Notes under the pieces: generated by a model | What the model saw: only the letters and a program-made list of their open reading frames with translations | What the model was told of the DNA's origin: nothing | Databases searched by the model: none | DNA from: Thermoguttaceae bacterium | Lineage (GTDB): Bacteria; Planctomycetota; Planctomycetia; Pirellulales; Thermoguttaceae | NCBI GenBank assembly: GCA_017436025.1 | Contig: JAFSDX010000115.1 | Coordinates: 1 to 50,902 of the forward strand | DNA length: 50,902 bases | Direction: 5' to 3' | In this document: one piece after another, positions 13,910 to 20,862 of the stretch | Layout of the letters: the number at the start of each line of letters is the position of its first letter | How positions within the stretch are numbered: position 1 is the first letter of the stretch | Made by a program: the position numbers and the translations under genes

Positions 13910-14938
13910 ATGAGTGAAACAACGCCGCGCGCCGCCGGGCTCGACTTTCTTTACCGACCGATCGCGTCCGAGATGGAGGCGACGACCGCGCTTTTGAAGG
14001 AGCGTTTATTCGGGCTCGACCCGGCGTTTTCCGAGTATCTCGACCATTCGTTTCGACTCGGCGGAAAGCGTTTGCGTCCGGCGCTGACGTTGCTCTGCGG
14101 GAAGGCGGCGGGAGCGGTCGACCGACGGCATTACCTTTGCGCGGCGGCGCTCGAAATGATTCACACCGGGTCGCTCGTTCACGACGACATTCTCGACGGC
14201 GCGCGTTTCCGTCGTCGGCTCGAGACGGTGAACGCTCGTTGGGATTCGCAACGGGCGGTGTTGGTCGGCGACTTGCTGATCACCCGCGCTTTCGACCTGA
14301 TTTGCGAATGCGAAGACTTGGCGTTGTTCCGCAAAACGTCGGCGTGTTGCCGCGCGACGGTCGAGGGCGAGCTGTTGCAAGTCGACTCGATCGGGAATTT
14401 CGTGCTGACGACGGACGATTACCGCAAGATCGTCGGCGGAAAGACGGCGGCGCTTCTCGAGTGCGCGACGCATATGGGCGCGTACTTGGGCGGCGCTCGC
14501 GGCGAGGCGTTGGCGGCGTTCGAGCGGTTTGGGGCGGCGCTCGGAATCGCGTTCCAAATCGTCGACGACATTCTCGACTTGGTCGGCGACGAAGCGAAGA
14601 CCGGCAAAACGCTCGGGACGGACTTGGTCAACAAGAAGGAAACGCTTCCGCTGATTCTTTACCTGCAAAACGCGTCGGAGGCGGAACGGGAGGAAGCGTT
14701 AAAGCGTTTGGAAGCGGGCGTTTCGCTCGACGAACGGGCGGAGTTCGCGGCGATGCTGACGGCGTCCGGCGCGGTCGACGCGGCGCGAGCGGAGGCGGAC
14801 GCGTTGGTCGACGAAGCGCTGGAAATTATCGCGACGCTCCGCGCAACCGGCGAAGGTTCGGCGCGTTCGGAAGAGCAAGCGCAAGCGTTCGACGCGCTGG
14901 AGGCGTTGGCGCGTTTCGTCGTGAAGCGGGATAAATGA
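13910..14938 (+). CDS. Polyprenyl diphosphate synthase (trans, long-chain type)
   Basis: 342 residues. Adds isopentenyl diphosphate units to an allylic diphosphate to make the side chain of a respiratory quinone. Both aspartate-rich metal-binding motifs are present: DDILD at 92-96 (in LVHDDILDGARFRR) and DDILD at 219-223 (in QIVDDILDLVGDEAKTGK). GGKRLRPALTLLCG, ahead of the first motif, binds the diphosphate. Overall length and motif spacing fit octaprenyl/heptaprenyl/solanesyl synthases rather than the shorter farnesyl synthases, but chain length cannot be read with certainty. ATG 13910 follows AAAGGAAGAAC. The GYF_2 protein gene starts 38 bases downstream and may be on the same transcript. 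Confidence 0.9.
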   Translation: MSETTPRAAGLDFLYRPIASEMEATTALLKERLFGLDPAFSEYLDHSFRLGGKRLRPALTLLCGKAAGAVDRRHYLCAAALEMIHTGSLVHDDILDGARFRRRLETVNARWDSQRAVLVGDLLITRAFDLICECEDLALFRKTSACCRATVEGELLQVDSIGNFVLTTDDYRKIVGGKTAALLECATHMGAYLGGARGEALAAFERFGAALGIAFQIVDDILDLVGDEAKTGKTLGTDLVNKKETLPLILYLQNASEAEREEALKRLEAGVSLDERAEFAAMLTASGAVDAARAEADALVDEALEIIATLRATGEGSARSEEQAQAFDALEALARFVVKRDK

Positions 14939-14976
14939 CGGCGACGACGCTCGTTGGAGCGTAAGCGAGGGCGCGG

Positions 14977-15954
14977 ATGGCGAACGAACGATTTTATTTT
15001 CATCTTCTCGACGGTCGTCGAGTCGGACCGCTTGCGCTTGAGATTTTGCAGAGGATGGCGGATAGCGGTGAGATCGGGCCGAAAGCGCGACTCAAAAGAG
15101 AAAGCGACGGTCGCCGATTTCGCGCGAGCCAAAAACTGCGGTTCGACGCGCAAGACGAGAAAAAAGAAGAAAAACGTTCGGCGACGGCAAGCGACAAGTC
15201 GGACGGGCGCCGAGCGCTTTCGAAGGAGAACGTCGGAACGGCGCCGTTCGGAGACGCGGCGTTGAGAAAAAACGGGAGCGAGCGTTCGAGCGCCGTCGAG
15301 GTCGCGCCGGCGGACGTTCTTAACCCGTTTGGGGAATTAACGCGAAGTTCCGGCGTTGTCGACCAATCGGTCGCCGTCTTGGGAACGCGATTAAATAAAC
15401 GTTCCGATAAAAAGTTTTACGTTTACGACGTGCTGGGCCGACGTTGCGGCCCTTATTCCGTCGTCGACTTGAAGCGGTTGGCGGTCGAAGGGCGAATCGA
15501 ACAAAATACGACGCTCGAAACCCTCTTCGGGAAGCGGGGACGCGCGGTCGAGATTTGCGAATTAGCGTTTTTTTTTCAAGCGAACGAGACGAACGACCCG
15601 GAAAAGTTTGACGGCTCGCAAATTTTTCTTATTGTTTTCCTGTGCGTTTTGGGAGCGTTCCTTGCGGTGGGAGTAATTGTTTGGGCGTTGTCCCATCCGC
15701 TACTTTTAGGGCGTTTCTTGGTATACGGCGCATTCGGCGTTCTGGCTTTGGGCGCCGCTTGGTATATTGGAAAAGGAGCGTATGAATATATTAGCGAACA
15801 CAGCGACGCGTTTTTAAAAACGTTGAAGATACTCTTAGCGGTTGGCGCGGCGATCGGGGGGATTGTCGTGTTGTGGACGCTTTTCGGCGTTTGGTTGTTG
15901 TTGGCGCCGTTGGGGATATTGGCGTTACTTGTTGCGGCGGGTAGTTGCAACTAA
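14977..15954 (+). CDS. Membrane protein with two GYF_2-type domains
   Basis: 325 residues. Two GYF_2-like modules: residues about 5-50 (FYFHLLDGRRVGPLALEILQ) and about 145-195 (FYVYDVLGRRCGPYSVVDLK), separated by a polar linker. The C-terminal 120 residues form about four membrane spans (from IFLIVFLCVLGAFLAVGVIV onward). GYF_2 domains are small protein-interaction modules common in planctomycete and other bacterial membrane proteins, so this is probably a membrane-bound adaptor with cytoplasmic binding heads; partners are unknown. It is followed after 32 bases by a second GYF_2 protein (15987) and, after lysA, a third (19449). Start ATG 14977 has a weak ribosome site (GCGAGGG). Confidence 0.8.
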   Translation: MANERFYFHLLDGRRVGPLALEILQRMADSGEIGPKARLKRESDGRRFRASQKLRFDAQDEKKEEKRSATASDKSDGRRALSKENVGTAPFGDAALRKNGSERSSAVEVAPADVLNPFGELTRSSGVVDQSVAVLGTRLNKRSDKKFYVYDVLGRRCGPYSVVDLKRLAVEGRIEQNTTLETLFGKRGRAVEICELAFFFQANETNDPEKFDGSQIFLIVFLCVLGAFLAVGVIVWALSHPLLLGRFLVYGAFGVLALGAAWYIGKGAYEYISEHSDAFLKTLKILLAVGAAIGGIVVLWTLFGVWLLLAPLGILALLVAAGSCN

Positions 15955-15986
15955 ATCGGTGTAGAGCGCGTAGGAAAACGACGGCG

Positions 15987-17609
15987 ATGAAGTGGTTTTA
16001 TTACAACGATAAATGGAAGCGCGTCGGGCCGTTTTCGGACGACGAGTTTAAACAATTGGCGCAAACCGGCGTTATTTTGCCGTCGACGCCGGTCGAGAAC
16101 GAGGACGGGCGGCGAGCGGCGGCGGAGCGCGTCGCGGGGCTTTTCGCGTCGAAGGCGGCGCCGACGCAAAGTTGGGAAACGCGGTTTCAAAAGTTGACCG
16201 AAACGGTCGTCGAAGGCGGAAACGTCGTCGACGGCAAAATGAACGACTTCTCGAAGCGCTTGGACGGCCTCGCGTTAACGACCGGCGAGCTGACGCGGCG
16301 GCTGACCGCGTTGGAAACGTCGAGCCAAGAGGCGCGCGACGCTTTGAGCGAGCGGGCGAACGCCGCCGAAAAACGACTGGACGCGAAAGACGCCGAATGG
16401 GCGAAGCGGGCGGATTCCGTCGAAAAGCGGGTCGGCGATAAGACCGGCGAGCTGACCCGACGGATCGACGAATTTGAACGACGATGGAGCGCCGGGCGCG
16501 CCGAAACGACGAAGCGCGTCGGCGACTTGGACGCTCGTATCGTCGGCGTCGTCAATTTGTCGCGTCGCGTCGACGTTCTCGAGAATAAAAGCGGCGATTT
16601 GGCGAAGCGGTTCGAGTCGTTGGAAACGTCGGTCGGCGGGGCGCGTTTGGGCGTTTCGCGACGGCTCGACGCGGTCGAAAAAACGGTCGACGGAACGCGT
16701 GCCGGGTTGACGAAGCGCGTCGGAGAACTGGAAAATCGCGCCGACGCGAGCGGCGTTTGGACGAAGCGGCTCGACGCGCTCGCTCGGCGGCTCGAAACGA
16801 ACGGCGCCGAGATCGCGAAGAGGCTGACGACGCTCGAAGAACGCGGCGACGCGACCTCGAACGCCTCCGAGTCGACGCGGCGGTTAAACGGACTCGAACG
16901 ACGGCTCGACGAGAACGTCGCCGATTGGGGCGAACGGTTGCGGGTCGTCGAGAAAAAAGTCGGGGAACGGTCGCCGGAACTCGAAACGTCGCGAGCGTTC
17001 GAAGGCCTCGTCGAAAAATTGAACGGGTTGGGCGAAGCGCTCGCCGCGTTCGACGCTCGATTCGAGCGGTTGGCGGAACGCCTCGACGCTTTGGAGCGGC
17101 GTTTCGACGAAGAAGCGAAAAGAAACGGCGGGCAAAGCGACGAGTCGAGGCGAAGCGAACCGGAAAATCGCGACGATAAAACGACCCGACCCGCGTTCCG
17201 ACCGTTCGGCGCGCCCGAGCGAGAGTCGGCGCTTGGCGACGTCGAGAACGACAAAGACGACGTCGATCTCGAAGAGGAGTCGCTGAAGCTCGATTTTTGG
17301 AGCGACGACGACGGGGAAAGGAACGAGGAAAACGCCGTCGGCGACGAGTCCGCGACGACGGCGCGCCGTTGGGAGCCCGGAAAATATCGCGTCGGGGACG
17401 ATTGGCCGCCGGGACGATACCAAGCGGAGATTCGGCGAGGTTGGGCGTCGATCGAGTTGGAGTTGGCCGACGATTACCGCTGTTACGTCTTGGAGACCGA
17501 CCCGAACGTCGACGGGTACGCGCCGCGTTGCGTCCTCGAAGCGCCGGAAGGGGCGATCGCGACGCTCGACAATCCGGTCGAGTTGACCTATCTCGGCGCG
17601 TTGCGTTGA
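15987..17609 (+). CDS. GYF_2 domain, long coiled coil, and C-terminal beta domain
   Basis: 540 residues from ATG 15987 (AGGA about ten bases upstream); the longer frame from 15945 overlaps the previous gene and only adds an Arg-rich tail. Residues 1-50 are a GYF_2 module (MKWFYYNDKWKRVGPFSDDE). About 60-390 is a coiled coil with regularly recurring RLDALE/RRLxxLE heptads, and 395-470 is an acidic linker. The end (KYRVGDDWPPGRYQAEI, about 475-540) resembles the small domain in which a G-x-Y-x-V-G-x-D-x-P-x-G-x-Y motif recurs in bacterial surface proteins. No membrane span is seen, so it may be cytoplasmic, perhaps paired with the membrane GYF_2 protein upstream. The order interaction head, long rod, small domain suggests a tether or filament-like scaffold; that is inference. 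Confidence 0.8.
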   Translation: MKWFYYNDKWKRVGPFSDDEFKQLAQTGVILPSTPVENEDGRRAAAERVAGLFASKAAPTQSWETRFQKLTETVVEGGNVVDGKMNDFSKRLDGLALTTGELTRRLTALETSSQEARDALSERANAAEKRLDAKDAEWAKRADSVEKRVGDKTGELTRRIDEFERRWSAGRAETTKRVGDLDARIVGVVNLSRRVDVLENKSGDLAKRFESLETSVGGARLGVSRRLDAVEKTVDGTRAGLTKRVGELENRADASGVWTKRLDALARRLETNGAEIAKRLTTLEERGDATSNASESTRRLNGLERRLDENVADWGERLRVVEKKVGERSPELETSRAFEGLVEKLNGLGEALAAFDARFERLAERLDALERRFDEEAKRNGGQSDESRRSEPENRDDKTTRPAFRPFGAPERESALGDVENDKDDVDLEEESLKLDFWSDDDGERNEENAVGDESATTARRWEPGKYRVGDDWPPGRYQAEIRRGWASIELELADDYRCYVLETDPNVDGYAPRCVLEAPEGAIATLDNPVELTYLGALR

Positions 17610-17739
17610 GGCGCGACGAGAACGGGCGGTCGCGAATCCGGTTCGGAGACCGATAGGAGCGGCGCGGTCTAAAAAAAGACAAAACGATAATCGATTAAGC
17701 GTTGGAAATAAGCGACGATATGTCGCGAAAAGGAGAAGA

Positions 17740-19032
17740 ATGATGCAACAAGCGCCTGAATTTAAGACGTTACGAACGGAAATCGCCGGGGTTTCGGTCG
17801 CGCGCCTCGCTCGCGAATTCGGCGGAACGCCCCTCTTCGTTTACGACGCGGAGTCGATCGAACGCCGCGTCGCCGATTTGACGTCGCTCGGCGTTTTCGA
17901 CGTCGTTCGGTACGCGCAAAAGGCTTGCTCGAACATCGCGATTTTGAAGACGATACGCGCTTGCGGCGCCGCGGTCGACGCGGTGAGCGCAAACGAAATT
18001 CGCCGCGCGTTGGCCGCCGGGTTCGCGCCGAAAGAAATCGCGTACACCGCCGACGTCTTCGACGCCGACGCGCTCGAATTGGTCGTCGGCGACGCGTTCG
18101 GCTGCGTCGTTAACTGCGGTTCGCCCGATATGATCGCGCAACTCGGCGCCGCGTTGGGCGAGCGTTCGCAAGGCTTTAAGTTGACGATTCGCGTCAATCC
18201 CGGCTTCGGACACGGGCACAGCGCGAAGACGAACACCGGCGGCGATCTCTCGAAACACGGCGTTTGGTTCGAGCAAATCGGCGAGTGCGTCGCGGCGGCG
18301 GCGCGCTTCGGAATGACGATCAACGGCTTGCACCTGCACATCGGTTCCGGGAGCGATTTCGAACACTTGGCGCAGGTCGCGGGCGCGGCGGAGCGGTTTG
18401 CGGCGGAGATTGGCGACACGGTCGAGTCGGTCAGTTGCGGCGGCGGCCTCCCGATTCCTTACCGAAGCGGCGAAGAATACGTCGACTTGAACGAATACGC
18501 CGCGCTTTGGGCGAAGACGAAAGCGGCGCTCCAAACGAAATTCGGACGCAAAATCGAGTTGGAAATCGAGCCGGGACGCTACTTGGTCGCGGAGAGCGGT
18601 TATTTGGTCGCGCAAATCCGAGCGGTCAAAAAGCAGGCGGAGAACGTTTTTTACTTGGTCGACGCCGGTTTTACGCACTTGGCCCGCCCGACCCTTTACG
18701 GAAGCTATCACCCGATTTCGGTCGCGTTCGCCGACGCTGAAAACGCTTTGAACGACGGCGCCGAGGAAGACGCGATCGTCGGCGGCCCGCTTTGCGAATC
18801 GGGCGACGTTTTCACGCAGGAAGAAGGCGGGTACGTCGTCAAGCGGCGCTTGCCGAAGGCGGCGGTCGGCGACTTCTTAATCCTCGAAATCGCGGGCGCT
18901 TACGGCGCGGCGATGAGTTCGAATTACAACTCGAAGTTCTTGGCGCCGGAAGTCTTGATCGAAAACGGCGAGCCGCGCTTGATTCGCCGCAAGCAAACGT
19001 TCGAACACCTGATTGCGAACGAAATTTTCTAA
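17740..19032 (+). CDS. lysA: Diaminopimelate decarboxylase
   Basis: 430 residues. Decarboxylates meso-diaminopimelate to L-lysine, the last step of lysine synthesis; fold type III PLP enzyme. The PLP lysine is Lys61 in RYAQKACSN. HLHIGSGSDF, CGGGLPIPY, EPGRYLVAESG and the active-site Cys of GGPLCESGDVF (contributed across the dimer) are all present. AGGAG (17731-17735) precedes two adjacent ATG codons (17740, 17743); the second has the more usual spacing, so the protein may start one residue later. It sits between GYF_2 genes but is metabolically unrelated, and ends in a strong terminator. Ornithine/arginine decarboxylase-like activity is less likely given ESGD and overall length. Confidence 0.93.
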   Translation: MMQQAPEFKTLRTEIAGVSVARLAREFGGTPLFVYDAESIERRVADLTSLGVFDVVRYAQKACSNIAILKTIRACGAAVDAVSANEIRRALAAGFAPKEIAYTADVFDADALELVVGDAFGCVVNCGSPDMIAQLGAALGERSQGFKLTIRVNPGFGHGHSAKTNTGGDLSKHGVWFEQIGECVAAAARFGMTINGLHLHIGSGSDFEHLAQVAGAAERFAAEIGDTVESVSCGGGLPIPYRSGEEYVDLNEYAALWAKTKAALQTKFGRKIELEIEPGRYLVAESGYLVAQIRAVKKQAENVFYLVDAGFTHLARPTLYGSYHPISVAFADAENALNDGAEEDAIVGGPLCESGDVFTQEEGGYVVKRRLPKAAVGDFLILEIAGAYGAAMSSNYNSKFLAPEVLIENGEPRLIRRKQTFEHLIANEIF

Positions 19033-19074
19033 AACGCGTTTGAAAAACGGCGGTTTTTCGGGCGCCGCTTTGGG

Positions 19075-19111
19075 AAAAAACGTCGATTTTTGCGGAAATC
19101 GACGTTTTTTT
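19075..19111 (+). terminator. Strong intrinsic terminator of lysA
   Basis: A perfect 15-bp stem (AAAAAACGTCGATTT with its complement) around TTGCGG, ending in T7. It could work in both directions. Confidence 0.9.
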
Positions 19112-19218
19112 GTCGCCGCGCTTGCGGAAATAGCGAATGTTTGCCGATTATCGCGGTCGCGGCGCGTTTTTTTACGCGACCTAGGACGTCCGGCGTCCTA
19201 CCTGAAGGTCGGCGGCGC

Positions 19219-19247
19219 TTGACAGGCGTTTTTACCGTCGTTATAAT
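19219..19247 (+). promoter_or_regulatory. Exact consensus sigma70 promoter
   Basis: TTGACA (19219-19224), 17-bp spacer, TATAAT (19242-19247): both hexamers are exact. Transcription should start near 19254, leaving a leader of about 195 bases. Confidence 0.85.
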
Positions 19248-19397
19248 CGGCGGCGAAAGCGGGGCGAGCCTTTTCGACGCGCTTTCGTTTCTCCTAACGA
19301 CGCGTTCCGAAATTTCGTTCTTACCGCGAGTTCGGAACGACGGCGGCGCGGCGTTTTCCGGGTTGCGAGCGACTCGGAAGCGTCGACCGCCGAATAT

Positions 19398-19431
19398 TCT
19401 TTACGTTCAAATAATCTTTACGTTTAAATAA
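19398..19431 (+). repeat. Tandem 17-bp repeat in the leader
   Basis: Head-to-tail copies TCTTTACGTTCAAATAA (19398-19414) and TCTTTACGTTTAAATAA (19415-19431), one mismatch. They lie just upstream of the 19449 start. Confidence 0.85.
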
Positions 19432-19448
19432 TAAAGAAAAGAAAAACG

Positions 19449-20549
19449 ATACAATTTTATTATTTTGTCGGCGGCGAACGCAAGGGACCGATCGGAACGT
19501 CGCAACTGAAAACGCTCGCGGCGTTGGGAAAAATTGCGAAAGAAACGGAAATTGAATTAGAGAACGGGCGTCGAATTTTGGCGCGCAAAGTTAAAGGGTT
19601 GACGTTCAAGGGCGAAACGCCGAAAACGAAGACCGAAGAAGCGACCGACGCGGGCGAAATTTACGGCGTCGCGGAACCGGTCGCGCCGCCGCCGATTGTT
19701 GCGCCCGAGCCGAGCGTTCCGGAGAATATCGGGGATATAACGCCCGAAGTTTGGGGCGCGTCGAGCGAAGCGGTGTTGGCGGACGAACCGCCGGTCGCGC
19801 CGCCGAGTCTCGTTTCTGTTCCCGCGCAGGTTCCCGCGCCGCAAGCGCCGCCGTCGAAAAGAGGAGCGCGAACCGCGAGCGTCGTTTTGTTCGCGTTGAG
19901 CGGCGTTTTTTTAGCGGCCGCGCTTGTCGCCGCTTACGTCGGTTTCGCGCAGTCGAGGAAAGCGGAGAGCGCCGCGAACGCCGCGAATTACGCGTCGAGC
20001 GCGACGCCCGGCGAGGCTCCGAACGACGCGCGCCTCGACGAATTAGAGCGCAAAAGAAAGAGTCGCGCGGAGTTTTTAGAAAAATACGACCTTGAGAAGA
20101 CCGAATACGGAACGGTGCGCGGCACGGAAATGGAATTGTTGGCTTACGAGGCCGCGACGAATTGGCAAAAGGCGGCGCTTGCGGACGCTCGACGGCGTCC
20201 GAGCGCGTCGGCGGAAGCGTATATGGCCGCGTTGGATCGTTTGAATTTCGATCGACACGAGTTTGTCGGCGGCGACGCGTACAACTGCGAGGTCAACGCG
20301 TCCCTCTTCACCGGGTTGGGGGTTTTGGGAGTCGGAAACGACGTCCGCGACGTCGGCGAGAAGGTTAAAACGGTTGAAACGAACCTTCGCGCGGTCGGAA
20401 CGGACGTGCAAGCGGTTCGTTCGGAAGTCCGTTCCGCGTCGGCGGTTATCGCGGCGGGGGCGGGGTTCGTTTGCGCCGCGCTCTTGGCGTCGACGTCGGC
20501 GCTTCTCTTGGCTTTGGGGCTCTTGGCGCGTCGGACGTCGACGGTTTAA
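19449..20549 (+). CDS. GYF_2-domain membrane protein, apparent ATA start
   Basis: About 366 residues. The frame after the stop at 19425-19427 encodes QFYYFVGGERKGPIGTSQLK then TLAALGKIAKETEIELENGR, a full GYF_2 module. The first usual start codon (TTG 19524) would cut this module in half. The only initiator-like codon at the right place is ATA 19449, exactly where the other two GYF_2 proteins have Met. After the module come a Pro-rich linker (about 65-135), one membrane span (SVVLFALSGVFLAAALVAAY, about 140-160), a helical region with a coiled-coil-like segment (NDVRDVGEKVKTVETNLRAV), and a second span near the end. No clear ribosome site precedes ATA. Alternatives are a mutated ATG start codon, a sequencing error, or CTG 19506. 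It has its own consensus promoter. Confidence 0.7.
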   Translation: MQFYYFVGGERKGPIGTSQLKTLAALGKIAKETEIELENGRRILARKVKGLTFKGETPKTKTEEATDAGEIYGVAEPVAPPPIVAPEPSVPENIGDITPEVWGASSEAVLADEPPVAPPSLVSVPAQVPAPQAPPSKRGARTASVVLFALSGVFLAAALVAAYVGFAQSRKAESAANAANYASSATPGEAPNDARLDELERKRKSRAEFLEKYDLEKTEYGTVRGTEMELLAYEAATNWQKAALADARRRPSASAEAYMAALDRLNFDRHEFVGGDAYNCEVNASLFTGLGVLGVGNDVRDVGEKVKTVETNLRAVGTDVQAVRSEVRSASAVIAAGAGFVCAALLASTSALLLALGLLARRTSTV

Positions 20550-20862
20550 GCGGTTTGAACCGTTTAAGCGGGGGGAAGGCGGAGAGAAAAGCGGCGTCGT
20601 TAAATAGGGCGGCGCGGCGTTTTCGGCTTTTTTCGGTTCGATTGGGCGCGTTCGGGTTTCGCTTTGACGGCGGGGCCCGAACGCGTCGCCGTTTTCGCCT
20701 CTTTTTTGCGCTTTTGAAGCCTTTTCGACGCGGCGTTTCTTGACTTTTGCGCCTCGACGCGGTATATTAGACGCGTCGAATCTCGGCGAAGCGCGTCGGC
20801 GAACCTCTTTTCAAGGCGTCGCGGCGGTTAAACGTTAACATACGTAAAGAAGGAAGGTTGCG
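20550..20862. other. Spacer upstream of the GH106-like gene
   Basis: No gene seen. A direct repeat of the type GTTTAAGCGG straddles the preceding stop codon (about 20542-20553 and 20561-20572). The rest is featureless until the promoter at 20740-20768. Confidence 0.5.
20740..20768 (+). promoter_or_regulatory. Promoter of the GH106-like gene
   Basis: TTGACT (20740-20745), 17-bp spacer, TATATT (20763-20768); leader of about 90 bases. Confidence 0.75.

Larger units (their letters stand above)
19112..19448. other. Promoter and structured leader of the third GYF_2 gene
   Basis: Contains a hairpin ahead of the promoter (TAGGACG / CGTCCTA, 19182-19200), a consensus promoter (19219-19247), a 9-bp inverted repeat in the leader (19303-19311 and 19331-19339), and a tandem 17-bp repeat ending 17 bases before the proposed start codon. 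The open frame at 19090-19431 crosses all of these and is not credible. Confidence 0.55.

Noticed and set aside
19090..19431. Frame between the lysA terminator and the third GYF_2 gene
   Set aside because: It begins inside the terminator and spans the promoter and leader repeats.
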